Part shown: positions 34,186-42,035 of the stretch, piece by piece
How the letters are laid out: the number at the start of each line of letters is the position of its first letter
Numbering within the stretch: the first letter of the stretch is position 1
Assembly: GCA_012838445.1 (NCBI GenBank)
Contig: DUPF01000168.1
Span: 1 to 44,021 of the forward strand
Length of the DNA stretch: 44,021 nt
Origin: Intrasporangiaceae bacterium
Lineage (GTDB): Bacteria; Actinomycetota; Actinomycetes; Actinomycetales; Dermatophilaceae
Direction of reading: 5' to 3'
The notes under the pieces: model-generated
What the model saw: the letters and a program-made list of their open reading frames with translations, nothing else
Told to the model about the DNA's origin: nothing
Database searches by the model: none
Made by a program: the position numbers and the translations under genes

Positions 34186-35628
34186 ATGACCGCTCTTGAG
34201 CAGCCCTATGTGTATGCCCGCCGTGAACTGATCGAACCCGACTGGACCCGCTTCCCCGGGTGGCGGGAGGTGACCGCGGAGCAGTGGAACGACGCCCAAT
34301 GGCAGCGGGTCAACTGCGTCCGCAACATCAAGCAGCTCAAGGCTCTCATGGGCGACCTGCTCGAGGACCGGTTCTACGCCGACCTCGAGAAGGACCAGCA
34401 GGAGCGGGCGACGATGTCGATGCTCGTCCCGCCGCAGATGATGAACACGATGGTCTCCGAGATGACGTGGGCCGACGGCCGTCCTCCCGCAGCCGGAGCC
34501 GAGTTCACCGATGCGTTCTACGCGGACCCGATCCGCGCATACATGCTGCCGGTGTTCTCCGACCGTCGCACCGACTGGCCGAGCCACCCGTTCGCCACCC
34601 GCGACAGCCTCCACGAGCACGACATGTGGGCCGTCGAGGGGCTCACCCACCGCTACCCGACCAAGGTCCTGGCCGAGATGCTGCCGACCTGCCCGCAGTA
34701 CTGCGGCCACTGCACCCGGATGGACCTCGTCGGCAACTCCACCCCGCAGGTCGCCAAACTCAAACTCCAGGGCAAGCCGGTCGATCGGTATGCGGCCATG
34801 CTCGACTACCTGCAACGCACCCCGGGCGTGCGTGACGTCGTCGTCTCCGGCGGCGACGTGGCGAACATGCCGTGGAAGAACCTCGAGGCCTTCCTCGACA
34901 AACTCCTCGAGGTCGACACCATTCGGGACATCCGGCTGGCCACCAAGGCGCTCATGGGGCTGCCGCAGCACTGGCTGCAACCGGATGTCGTCGAGGGCAT
35001 CGCCCGGGTCTCCGAGAAGGCCCGCCGGCGCGGCGTCTCCGTCGCGATCCACACCCACGTCAACAACGTCCAGTCGGTGACCCCGCTCGTCGCGAAGGCG
35101 ACCACGACGATGCTCGACGCCGGCCTGCGCAACGTGCGCAACCAGGGTGTCCTCATGCGCGGCATCAACGACACCCCCGAGCAGCTGCTCGACCTGTGCT
35201 TCGCCCTCCAGGACGAGGCGATGATCACGCCCTACTACTTCTACATGTGCGACATGATCCCGTTCTCGGAGCACTGGCGGCTCTCACTGCGCGAGGCCCA
35301 GGAGCTGCAGCACGCGATCATGGGCTACCTGCCCGGGTTCGCCACACCCCGGATCGTCTGTGACGTCCCCTTCGTCGGCAAACGGTGGGTGCACCAGGTC
35401 GAGTCCTACGACACCGACAAGGGAATGTCGTTCTGGCGCAAGCACTACCGGACCTCGATCGAGGTCGGCGACGAGGAAGCCCTCTCCCGCGAGTACGTCT
35501 ACTACGACCCGATCTACACCCTGCCCGAGTCCGGTCAGCAGTGGTGGCGGGACAACACCGACATCGACGCGGCCCATGCCGCAGCCCTCGCCTCCGCGGA
35601 GTCCAGCCGGGTAGCCTCGCTCGGGTGA
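34186..35628 (+). CDS. kamA: Lysine 2,3-aminomutase (radical SAM, KamA family)
   Basis: This 480-aa radical-SAM/PLP enzyme turns L-lysine into beta-lysine. The 4Fe-4S cysteines are Cys169, Cys173 and Cys176 (CPQYCGHC), and VVSGGDVANMP near 222-232 is the SAM-contact Gly-Gly-Asp. It has longer termini than clostridial KamA (416 aa), and an Arg-Met-Asp after the cluster replaces the usual Arg-Arg. A relative such as glutamate 2,3-aminomutase is possible from sequence alone; kamDE and kdd beside it favour lysine. ATG 34186 lies 7 nt after TATCCT. Its stop overlaps the ybaK start by 4 bp. Confidence 0.9.
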   Translation: MTALEQPYVYARRELIEPDWTRFPGWREVTAEQWNDAQWQRVNCVRNIKQLKALMGDLLEDRFYADLEKDQQERATMSMLVPPQMMNTMVSEMTWADGRPPAAGAEFTDAFYADPIRAYMLPVFSDRRTDWPSHPFATRDSLHEHDMWAVEGLTHRYPTKVLAEMLPTCPQYCGHCTRMDLVGNSTPQVAKLKLQGKPVDRYAAMLDYLQRTPGVRDVVVSGGDVANMPWKNLEAFLDKLLEVDTIRDIRLATKALMGLPQHWLQPDVVEGIARVSEKARRRGVSVAIHTHVNNVQSVTPLVAKATTTMLDAGLRNVRNQGVLMRGINDTPEQLLDLCFALQDEAMITPYYFYMCDMIPFSEHWRLSLREAQELQHAIMGYLPGFATPRIVCDVPFVGKRWVHQVESYDTDKGMSFWRKHYRTSIEVGDEEALSREYVYYDPIYTLPESGQQWWRDNTDIDAAHAAALASAESSRVASLG

Positions 35629-36104
35629 GCACCCCGGCCACCGCGGCCCTGACGCGGCTGAGACTGCCGTTCCGGACGCATACCTATGACCATGATCCGG
35701 CGGTCGACTCCTACGGCCTGGAGGCCGCTGCCGCCACCGGTGTGCCGGCCGAACGGATCTTCAAGACCCTCCTCGTCGACACCGGCGCAGGTTTGGCGGT
35801 CGGGGTCGTCCCGGTGTCCGGATCGCTGGACCTGAAGGCGGTCGCGGCCGCCCTCAAGGTCAAGAAGGTCGCCATGGCCGACCCGGCCGCCGCCCAGCGG
35901 TCGAGTGGGTATGTGGTGGGCGGGATCTCCCCGATCGGACAGCGCCGGGCGCTGCCGACCGTCATCGACTCCTCGGCGCGCGACTTCGACACGATCTTCG
36001 TCTCCGGCGGCAAACGAGGCTTCGAGATCGAACTGGCCCCGGAGGATCTGGCGACCGCGACCCGGGCCGGTTTTGCCCCCATCGGACGCTCACGCGACGG
36101 CTGA
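35625..36104 (+). CDS. ybaK: Cys-tRNA(Pro)/Cys-tRNA(Cys) deacylase YbaK-type
   Basis: The 159-aa protein is a YbaK/EbsC editing domain that hydrolyses Cys-tRNA(Pro) made in error by ProRS. Visible are FRTHTYDHDP at the start, the FKTLLVDTGAG strand with the conserved Lys, LKAVAAALKVKKVAMAD, GYVVGGISPIGQRRALPTVID (the Gly-Gly-Ile-Ser-Pro loop) and FVSGGKRGFEIEL. GTG 35625 forms GTGA with the kamA stop, so it is translated with kamA. TAGCCT 7 nt upstream may also give it an own leaderless start. Its link with lysine metabolism is probably only positional. Confidence 0.92.
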   Translation: MSTPATAALTRLRLPFRTHTYDHDPAVDSYGLEAAAATGVPAERIFKTLLVDTGAGLAVGVVPVSGSLDLKAVAAALKVKKVAMADPAAAQRSSGYVVGGISPIGQRRALPTVIDSSARDFDTIFVSGGKRGFEIELAPEDLATATRAGFAPIGRSRDG

Positions 36105-36144
36105 CGCGACCGCTTCCCTTGGCGGGGCCGACCGGCTCAGGGGT

Positions 36145-36567
36145 TCATTCCCAGGGGGTGGACAGCACGATCGTGGTGCGGGTCGAGACTGCCGCGGCGG
36201 CCCGGATCCGGGCGATGAGGTCCTCGAGGTGCCCGGGGCTGGAGACCCGCACCTTGAGGATGTAGTTCTCGTCGCCGGCGACCGAGTAGCAGGCCTCGAT
36301 CTCGGGCAGTTCGTGCAGCCGCTCGGGGACGTCGTCCGGTGCGGCCGGGTCGACCGGGGTGACCGAGATGAACGCCGTGATCGGCAGGCCGACCTTGGCG
36401 GCGTCGATGCGCGCCGTGTAGCCGGTGATGACCCCCCGCTCCTCGAGCCGTCGCACCCGCTGGTGGGCAGCCGACGTCGACAGACCCAGTTGCTTGCCGA
36501 GGTCCGTGTAGCTGAGTCGGCCGTCCTTTCGGAGCAGGTCGACGATCCGGCGATCGGTCGATTCCAC
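36145..36567 (-). CDS. Lrp/AsnC-family transcriptional regulator
   Basis: This 140-aa protein has an N-terminal winged HTH (residues 4-50: DRRIVDLLRKDGRLSYTDLG then LSTSAAHQRVRRLEERGVI) and a C-terminal RAM ligand-binding domain (~60-138) with the GDENYILKVRV strand. These regulators sense amino acids. Lysine or a product is a reasonable effector, given that kamA, kdd and kamDE are close by, but this is inference. GTG 36567 has TAGGCT 6 nt upstream on the minus strand (36574-36579), a leaderless start. It is divergent from the exonuclease gene. Confidence 0.92.
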   Translation of the reverse strand: MESTDRRIVDLLRKDGRLSYTDLGKQLGLSTSAAHQRVRRLEERGVITGYTARIDAAKVGLPITAFISVTPVDPAAPDDVPERLHELPEIEACYSVAGDENYILKVRVSSPGHLEDLIARIRAAAAVSTRTTIVLSTPWE

Positions 36568-36617
36568 GCTGTCAGCCTAGCCCCAGGTCGGCCGGCACCT
36601 CGTGGCAGGCTTGGCTC

Positions 36618-37541
36618 GTGGACCGTCTCCTGCTCCTCGACTCGGCATCGCTGTACTTCCGGGCGTTCTTCGGTGTCCCCGAACAGGGCCGCAGCCCGTC
36701 CGGCACCCCGACGAACGCGGTGCGTGGCTTCACCGACATGATCGCCACCCTCGTCACGACCCACTCCCCCACCCACCTCGTCGCCGCCTGGGACGACGAC
36801 TGGCGTCCGCAGTGGCGGGTCGACCTGATCCCGAGCTACAAGACGCACCGGCTCATCGAGGGCAGTGACACCGTCGAGGAGAGTCCGGAGGCGCTCACCC
36901 CGCAGGTGCCGGTCATCCGCGACCTGCTCGCTGCCGTCGGGATCGCCCGCGTCGGCGCGCCCGGGTACGAGGCCGACGACGTCATCGGCACCCTGGCACA
37001 CCGGCACGGCGGGGCGATGGCGGTCGACATCGTCACCGGCGACCGGGATCTGCTCCAACTCGTCGACGATGCGCGGACCGTCCGGGTGCTCTACACGGGC
37101 AAGGGTGGGGTGCGGGACCCGGATGTGGCGACCGAGGCATACCTGCTGGAGAGGTATGCGGTGCGCACCGGCCGCGACTATCTCGAGATGTCCGTCCTGC
37201 GGGGGGACACCAGTGACGGGTTGCCGGGAGTCAAGGGGATCGGTGACAAGACCGCTGCGGCCCTGATCGGCGAGTTCGGGTCGCTTGCCGCGCTGCGCGC
37301 CGCCGTCGACGCCGGGGATCCGCGGATCAAGGGTGCCCGTCGGATCAATCTCGAGGCGGCTGCGGACTACCTGGACGTCGCACCGCGGGTCGTCGCCGTC
37401 GCCGACGATGTGCCGCTGCCCCCGCAGGACTATGCCCTCCCGACCGAGATCGCCGACCCGGCCCTGCTCGACGATCTGGTGACGACGTTCGGGCTGGAGT
37501 CCCCGGTCCGGCGGCTGCTCACGGCACTGCGGCTCGGCTGA
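36618..37541 (+). CDS. 5'-3' exonuclease / FEN-like nuclease
   Basis: The 307-aa protein matches the free 5' nuclease of the Pol I type. LLLLDSASLYFRAFFG is at 4-19, and the metal-binding acids are in AAWDDDWRPQWR near 56, GYEADDVIGTLA near 116 and VTGDRDLLQLV near 138. The helix-hairpin-helix segment GVKGIGDKTAAALIGEFGS is near 203. It removes flaps or RNA primers. There is no polymerase domain. GTG 36618 gives the conserved start at once. It converges on the response-regulator gene with 7 bp between the stops. Confidence 0.92.
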   Translation: MDRLLLLDSASLYFRAFFGVPEQGRSPSGTPTNAVRGFTDMIATLVTTHSPTHLVAAWDDDWRPQWRVDLIPSYKTHRLIEGSDTVEESPEALTPQVPVIRDLLAAVGIARVGAPGYEADDVIGTLAHRHGGAMAVDIVTGDRDLLQLVDDARTVRVLYTGKGGVRDPDVATEAYLLERYAVRTGRDYLEMSVLRGDTSDGLPGVKGIGDKTAAALIGEFGSLAALRAAVDAGDPRIKGARRINLEAAADYLDVAPRVVAVADDVPLPPQDYALPTEIADPALLDDLVTTFGLESPVRRLLTALRLG

Positions 37542-37548
37542 CCCGCGA

Positions 37549-38217
37549 TCAGGTGACCAGCCGGTACCCCATCCCGCGGACCGTCTCGATCGCCTGGGCG
37601 CCGAGCTTCTGCCGCAAATAGCGGATGTAGACATCGACGACGTTGGAACCCGGATCGAAATCCATATCCCAGACGTGCTCGAGCAGTTGAGTGCGGGAGA
37701 GGACCTGCCGGTGGTGTTCGGCCAGCACCCGGAGCAGCGCGAACTCGCGGGCCGAGAGGTCGTGGATGGCGTCGCCGAAGGCCACCTGACGGCGCGCCAG
37801 GTCCAGGCGCAGCTCTCCGGCGGTGATGTGCAGCTCTCCGGGACCGGCGCTGCTCCCCGGATCCGGACGGGCCCGCAACCGGATGCGGGCAAGGAGTTCC
37901 CCGAAACTGAACGGTTTGGCGACATAGTCGTCGGCGCCCCCGGTCAGGCCCCGGATGGTGTCCTGGGCGCTGTCCCGAGCCGTGAGCACGATCACGGGCA
38001 GTTCCGAACCCGTCGCGCGCAGGCGGGCCAACACGGTGAAGCCGTCCAGGACGGGCAGCCCGATGTCGAGGACCATGACGTCGAAGTCCTCGGAGAGGGC
38101 GAGGGCGAGTGCCGCGGCTCCGTCGGTCGCGACCGTCACCGCGATTCCCTCGGCCGACAGTCCCTTCTGGACGAACGAGACGATGCGGGACTCATCCTCG
38201 GCGAGCAGCACCCGCAT
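37549..38217 (-). CDS. OmpR-family response regulator
   Basis: This 222-aa regulator has a receiver domain with Asp8-type acids, phospho-acceptor Asp51 (MVLDIGLP) and Lys101 (VAKPF). A winged-helix DNA-binding domain covers ~125-220 (LSAREFALLRVLAEHHRQVLSRTQLLEHVWD, then VDVYIRYLRQKLG). It overlaps the kinase gene by 26 bp and is the last gene of the acidic protein-kinase-regulator operon. OmpR-type regulators bind direct repeats with 11-bp spacing; three such repeats lie in the divergent promoter region at 40037-40065. They are the best candidates for its own binding sites. Confidence 0.95.
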   Translation of the reverse strand: MRVLLAEDESRIVSFVQKGLSAEGIAVTVATDGAAALALALSEDFDVMVLDIGLPVLDGFTVLARLRATGSELPVIVLTARDSAQDTIRGLTGGADDYVAKPFSFGELLARIRLRARPDPGSSAGPGELHITAGELRLDLARRQVAFGDAIHDLSAREFALLRVLAEHHRQVLSRTQLLEHVWDMDFDPGSNVVDVYIRYLRQKLGAQAIETVRGMGYRLVT

Positions 38218-39613
38218 GAGCGACTCCCGTCTCCGCCAGCGCCGGCAGTTCGATCATCATCGTCGTGCCCGTCGCATCCGATTCCGCGACGTACGCCCTG
38301 CCCCGGTGCGCCGTGGCGATCGCGGAGACGATCGCCAGGCCGAGCCCAGTGCCCTCGTAGGCGCTCGTGGCCCGGGTGTTGCGCTCGAAGATCCGGTCTC
38401 GGTCGGCGGGTCGGATGCCCGGACCGGCATCCCTGACCCAGATCCGTGCCGTGGCGCCGATCCGATCGCAACCGATGCTGATCCGGGACTCGGCACAGCT
38501 GACGGCCACTGCGTTGTCGATGAGCTGCATGACGGCCTGGACGAGTCGGTGCCGATCGGCCAGGACCCACGTGTCGTTCAGCACGCCGGCCGTGAAGGTA
38601 TGTCCGCTCGCCACCACCTGGGCACGATCGATGACGTCGGTGACGATGTCGGCCAGGTTCACGCGGTGGCAGGTCAGGAAGTCGGGACGCCGATACTTGG
38701 CGAGGGTGATGAGATCGCCGACGAGCCCGCTCATCCGGTCCACCTCGTCGAGCGCCAGGCTGCGGGTGGCGGCAACCTCGGCCGGGTCTGCAGAATCCAG
38801 GAGTTCCAGGTGTCCACGGAGCACGGTGATCGGGGTGCGCAATTCGTGACCGACGTCATCGAGCATGTTCCGCTGGGAATCCAGCGCCTCCTGGAGCCGA
38901 TCGAGCATCGAGTTGACTGTCGTTGTCAGTTGCGCCACTTCGTCGCTGCCGGTGACGGCGATACGTTCGGAGATGTCGGACCCGGAGATCCGGTTCGAGG
39001 TGTCGCGCAGGGCCCGCAGGGGTGCCAGGACGGCTGAGGAGATCAGCCACGCGGCAGCCGCGACGACGATGAGAGCGAGCAGGCCGGTGGCGACATACAC
39101 CCACACGACCTCCTGCATCTCGGACAGTTCCTTGGCGACGAAGTAGGCGACGACGAAATGGACGCGCTCCGGCTGTCCGTGTTCGTCGACCCCGTCCACC
39201 GGCATGATCGCCAGACGCACCTCACCGACCTCGGCCACGGTGTAGCTGGAGTAGGCAGGATCGGTGTGGCCGAGCACATGGCGACGGAACGCGGCATCGT
39301 CTGCGAGGGTCGAGGCGCCCTCAGCGGGCACGAGGGTGACATCCGGGAGGAAGCCGATGAAGGTCTCGTGCTCGTCGGGGACGTTCTCCTCCATCGCTTG
39401 CCGGAGCAGCCCCTCGACATCGGATCCGTCATGACGGGACGCCAGTTCCCGGAACTCCCCGATCTCGCGGGCGAGGGATTCGTCGATACGGATCCGGATC
39501 GCACTCGTGCCGACGATCGCGGTGACGACGCCGGTGGCGATCAGTCCGAGTGCGGTCAAGGTCGTGACCCACACCGTGATCGTGAAGCGCAGTGAGCGCC
39601 GCGACTCAGTCAT
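38192..39613 (-). CDS. Membrane sensor histidine kinase
   Basis: The 473-aa kinase has two membrane helices (about 10-36 and 170-195), an extracellular sensor of ~130 residues, a HAMP domain (~196-248), and His256 in DDVGHELRTP. The ATPase domain has LIDNAVAV (N box), VRDAGPGI (G1) and GTGLGLAIV (G2). The sensor region is acidic, with many Glu and Asp residues, which may suit a cation ligand, but this is not shown. ATG 39613 overlaps the acidic protein's stop by 8 bp, and the regulator starts 26 bp before its end, so all three are co-translated. Confidence 0.94.
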   Translation of the reverse strand: MTESRRSLRFTITVWVTTLTALGLIATGVVTAIVGTSAIRIRIDESLAREIGEFRELASRHDGSDVEGLLRQAMEENVPDEHETFIGFLPDVTLVPAEGASTLADDAAFRRHVLGHTDPAYSSYTVAEVGEVRLAIMPVDGVDEHGQPERVHFVVAYFVAKELSEMQEVVWVYVATGLLALIVVAAAAWLISSAVLAPLRALRDTSNRISGSDISERIAVTGSDEVAQLTTTVNSMLDRLQEALDSQRNMLDDVGHELRTPITVLRGHLELLDSADPAEVAATRSLALDEVDRMSGLVGDLITLAKYRRPDFLTCHRVNLADIVTDVIDRAQVVASGHTFTAGVLNDTWVLADRHRLVQAVMQLIDNAVAVSCAESRISIGCDRIGATARIWVRDAGPGIRPADRDRIFERNTRATSAYEGTGLGLAIVSAIATAHRGRAYVAESDATGTTMMIELPALAETGVAHAGAARRG

Positions 39614-39980
39614 GGTCCATCTCGTCCTCGTCGTCACTGTCCCATCCGTCGTCGCTGTCCCATCCGTCGTCACTCTCCCCGTCGTCATCGCCCTCATCAT
39701 CGTCATCGTCGAACGCCGGTGGCACGTCCTTGGCGGGGCGTTTGGGCGTGATCTGCGACGGGGTGGGCTGCGGGGTGCTCGCCCGGGGAGCCGGCTCATC
39801 CCCGGGGGTGATCGACGGCGTGGCCGGGAGGGACGCCGTCGAGGTAGGCACAACGACCCGCTCCCCGAGGTCCGGCACGTCCTGGCCGACGTGACTGAGG
39901 ATGAGCGCCACGATGACACTCAACACAGCGACGATGGCTCCGATGGCCAACCACGGTCGCTTCCACCACGGGACTGGCAT
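39606..39980 (-). CDS. Membrane-anchored acidic repeat protein, first gene of the two-component operon
   Basis: The 124-aa protein has one membrane helix (about residues 12-31), then a Pro/Ser/Thr linker and a very acidic end with 18-bp DNA repeats (39631-39684) coding for D-D-G-W-D-S units. If the helix is a signal anchor, the acidic tail is outside the cell and could bind divalent cations. I know no named family for it. ATG 39980 is preferred; GTG 40013 would add 11 residues. Its place ahead of the kinase suggests an accessory or sensor-partner role. Confidence 0.7.
   Translation of the reverse strand: MPVPWWKRPWLAIGAIVAVLSVIVALILSHVGQDVPDLGERVVVPTSTASLPATPSITPGDEPAPRASTPQPTPSQITPKRPAKDVPPAFDDDDDEGDDDGESDDGWDSDDGWDSDDEDEMDHD
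39631..39684 (-). repeat. 18-bp tandem repeats in the acidic protein gene
   Basis: Units at 39631-39648 and 39649-39666 differ by one base (TCGTCACTGTCCCATCCG against TCGTCGCTGTCCCATCCG), and a third at 39667-39684 is diverged. In frame they code for D-D-G-W-D-S units, so the copy number could change without breaking the frame. Confidence 0.8.
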
Positions 39981-40025
39981 GTCTTCATCTTCGGTCCCGA
40001 GCAAGCCAGGCACAGCGCCCCTCGC

Positions 40026-40065
40026 GATGAGAGTTCTCTCATCTTCGCCTCACGGTGGTCTCATC
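40026..40065. promoter_or_regulatory. Palindrome and 11-bp-spaced repeats in the divergent promoter region
   Basis: GATGAGAG-TT-CTCTCATC (40026-40043) is a perfect 18-bp palindrome. From its right arm run TCTCATC (40037-40043), CCTCACG (40048-40054) and TCTCATC (40059-40065), each exactly 11 bp apart. This is the spacing of OmpR/PhoP-type direct-repeat sites. CTCTCATC occurs again at 40117-40124, touching the DUF4956 start codon. The region lies between the two-component operon and DUF4956-VTC. Confidence 0.7.
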
Positions 40066-40124
40066 CGGGTCCCCAACGCTGATGGGTGACACCGGAACTC
40101 GTCCATCACGGAAGGACTCTCATC

Positions 40125-40739
40125 ATGGATCTGGCACACCTCGGGGTCGGCATCGGACTCGACCTCATCGTGATCGTCGTGCTCGCCTACGGAATCTACT
40201 TCCGCAGGCACGGCAAGGCCGATCTGGCCCTGGCGTTCGTCGCCCTCAACGTCGGTGTCTTCGCCGCCGTCGCCCTGCTGGCCTCTGCGGAGGTCGGGAT
40301 GGGCCTGGCCTTCGGGCTGTTCGGCATCCTGTCGATCATCCGACTGCGTTCCACCCAGTTGAGTCAGGGCGAGGTCGCGTACTACTTCGTCGCACTCGTG
40401 CTGGGTCTGGTCCACGCCCTGGGGTCATCGGATCTGCCGGTCGTCATTGCCGCCGACGTGCTCCTGCTGACGATCATGGCGGTCCTCGACCGTGATGCCC
40501 TGCCCCGTGCGGCCAAGGAGCAGCGGGTCGTCCTCGACCGGGCGATCCCCTCAGCGGCACTGGTGCGGGAGGAGCTGGCGTTCCGTCTCGACGCCGAGGT
40601 GCTCGACGTCGAGATCGAACAGGTCGACTTCGTCCAGGACGTGACCACGGTCCTGGCCAAGGTCCGTCGTCGCACCGATGGACCGCCCCTGAGCACGAAG
40701 GCTGTCGGCACCCGCGCCGATCGGATCGGGGCGCGGTGA
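40125..40739 (+). CDS. DUF4956 membrane protein, partner of VTC
   Basis: The 204-aa protein has four membrane helices (about 10-28, 35-55, 57-75, 85-125) with the conserved GLAFGLFGILSIIRLRSTQLSQGEVAYYF segment (residues ~65-93) that marks DUF4956. A cytoplasmic C-terminal domain (~130-204) follows. DUF4956 proteins are usually encoded next to VTC-domain proteins and are thought to help polyphosphate synthesis or transport, although the exact role is unknown. ATG 40125 follows GGAAGGA. The stop overlaps the VTC start (GTGA). It is divergent from the two-component operon. Confidence 0.9.
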   Translation: MDLAHLGVGIGLDLIVIVVLAYGIYFRRHGKADLALAFVALNVGVFAAVALLASAEVGMGLAFGLFGILSIIRLRSTQLSQGEVAYYFVALVLGLVHALGSSDLPVVIAADVLLLTIMAVLDRDALPRAAKEQRVVLDRAIPSAALVREELAFRLDAEVLDVEIEQVDFVQDVTTVLAKVRRRTDGPPLSTKAVGTRADRIGAR

Positions 40740-41551
40740 GTCTGCGCAGCGCCCCGTCGCACCCCGCAACCCGTCCAGCGCACCTGTCCCGAGCGGTCGA
40801 CGGACTCCCTGAGGTCTCCCTCGAGGAAGTGCTCGCCTCGGCCGAACTGCAGGACCGGGTCGATACGAAGTTCATCGTCGCACCGACCCAGATGGCGGAA
40901 CTCATCGCTGCCCTGGCCGGCCGCCTGCGGGTGCTCACGATCAACGGGAGGCGCCAGTTCGCATACGACTCAATCTATTTCGACACCCCGGATCTGCTGA
41001 CCTTGCGGAACCACCGGCAGGGTCGTCGTCGCCGGTTCAAGGTCCGGACCCGCACCTACGTCGACTCGGAACTGTCGGTCCTGGAAGTCAAGGTCAAGGG
41101 GTTGCGGGGACGCACCGAGAAGGTGCGGATCGATCACGTCGGCCCACCGGATCGACTCGACCGGGCTGCTCGCGACTTCGTCACCGAGGTGCTCGCCGAC
41201 TACGGCCTCGACGACGCGGCCCGAATCGCTGCTCGACTTCAACCGACACTGCGCACGACCTACGACCGGACGACGTTCGTCGGTGCCTACCGTCCGGTCC
41301 GGATCACCGCGGACGTCCACCTCCGATGCGGCGACGCCGACCGGACCGTCGCGACCCTGCCGGACTCGATCCTGTTGGAGGTCAAGACCCCAGGCGATCG
41401 GGACCCGATCCTGACGCTTCTCCATCGCCTGGGTGCCCGACCGGTCCGGATGAGCAAGTACGGCGCCGGGGTCGCCATGGTCAAGGATGACGTACCACCC
41501 CAACCGTGGCACCCGGTCATCACCCGGCATCTGCGGCCCACCGTCGCCTGA
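40736..41551 (+). CDS. VTC-domain polyphosphate polymerase-like protein
   Basis: This 271-aa soluble protein has the VTC catalytic tunnel fold. Visible are RVDTKFIV near residue 42, FAYDSIYFDTPDLLTLRNHR near 78, RRRFKVRTRTYVDS near 99, LEVKVKG near 116, LRTTYDRTTF and ILLEVKTPG. The many Arg/Lys and the Glu of LEVK fit the phosphate-lined tunnel and metal site of Vtc4, which makes polyphosphate from ATP. Bacterial activity is inferred, not shown. GTG 40736 overlaps the DUF4956 stop. Confidence 0.9.
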   Translation: MSLRSAPSHPATRPAHLSRAVDGLPEVSLEEVLASAELQDRVDTKFIVAPTQMAELIAALAGRLRVLTINGRRQFAYDSIYFDTPDLLTLRNHRQGRRRRFKVRTRTYVDSELSVLEVKVKGLRGRTEKVRIDHVGPPDRLDRAARDFVTEVLADYGLDDAARIAARLQPTLRTTYDRTTFVGAYRPVRITADVHLRCGDADRTVATLPDSILLEVKTPGDRDPILTLLHRLGARPVRMSKYGAGVAMVKDDVPPQPWHPVITRHLRPTVA

Positions 41552-41583
41552 CGACGCTGCCGAACGCCACCCACTCCCCGATG

Positions 41584-41623
41584 CCGCCGCCACAACTTCG
41601 CGATTGCGACGTTATGGCGGCGG
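41584..41623 (+). repeat. REP-like palindrome, copy 2, intergenic
   Basis: A palindrome of 18-bp arms (two mismatches) with the loop GATT at 41602-41605 lies between the VTC and amphi-Trp genes. Its CCGCCACAACTTCGC arm (41587-41601) is identical to that in the lnt gene. It may also act as a terminator for DUF4956-VTC. Confidence 0.75.
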
Positions 41624-41712
41624 TGTCGATGGTCAGGCGGTGTGACCGGGGACCTGTCAGGCAGGCCGGGGAGTTGAGACAATGGGGTGAGCCGATGAAG
41701 GAGGTGAACCCC

Positions 41713-41988
41713 ATGGCACCGAAGACCCGACTGCTGAAGTCGTCCCAGGGCATGACCCGTGACGAACTGGCCGACTTCCTCGAAGGCATCGCCGGTCGCA
41801 TCCGCGGCGGCGAGGTCGCCCTGACCGCAGGCGCCGACTCGACGACCCTGCAGATCCCGGAGCAGGTCACCGTCGATGTCGAGGCCGTCACGCAGGACAA
41901 GGCCCGTGGCACCAAGACCGAACTCGAGATCGAGATCGAGTGGTACCCCGACGGTGTTGCCGCCGCCAGCGGTATCGAGTTGGGCTGA
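41713..41988 (+). CDS. Amphi-Trp domain-containing protein
   Basis: The 91-aa acidic protein has the small amphi-Trp domain. It shows RDELADFLEGIAGRIRGGEVAL at about 18-39, the VTVDVEAVTQDKARGTKTELEIEIEW strand pair at ~54-80 ending in the name-giving Trp, then a short tail. Function is unknown. ATG 41713 is set by a strong AAGGAGGTG at 41698-41706; an ATG at 41695 in the same frame overlaps that site. A weak GACAAT box lies near 41677. It converges on the helicase gene. Confidence 0.88.
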   Translation: MAPKTRLLKSSQGMTRDELADFLEGIAGRIRGGEVALTAGADSTTLQIPEQVTVDVEAVTQDKARGTKTELEIEIEWYPDGVAAASGIELG

Positions 41989-42035
41989 GACCCTTCTCAC
42001 GGTTGAGAGCCGACCGTCGCGGCACCGAAGGGGGG

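Noticed and set aside
34186..35628. kamA as ablA for the osmolyte N-acetyl-beta-lysine
   Set aside because: No ablB-type acetyltransferase is beside it (the two GNAT genes are far away), whereas kamDE, kdd and kal are adjacent and use beta-lysine for breakdown.
41989..42035. Hairpin between the convergent amphi-Trp and helicase genes
   Set aside because: TCTCA/TGAGA and GACCC/GGGTC can pair, but the stems are short or imperfect; too weak to list as a terminator.
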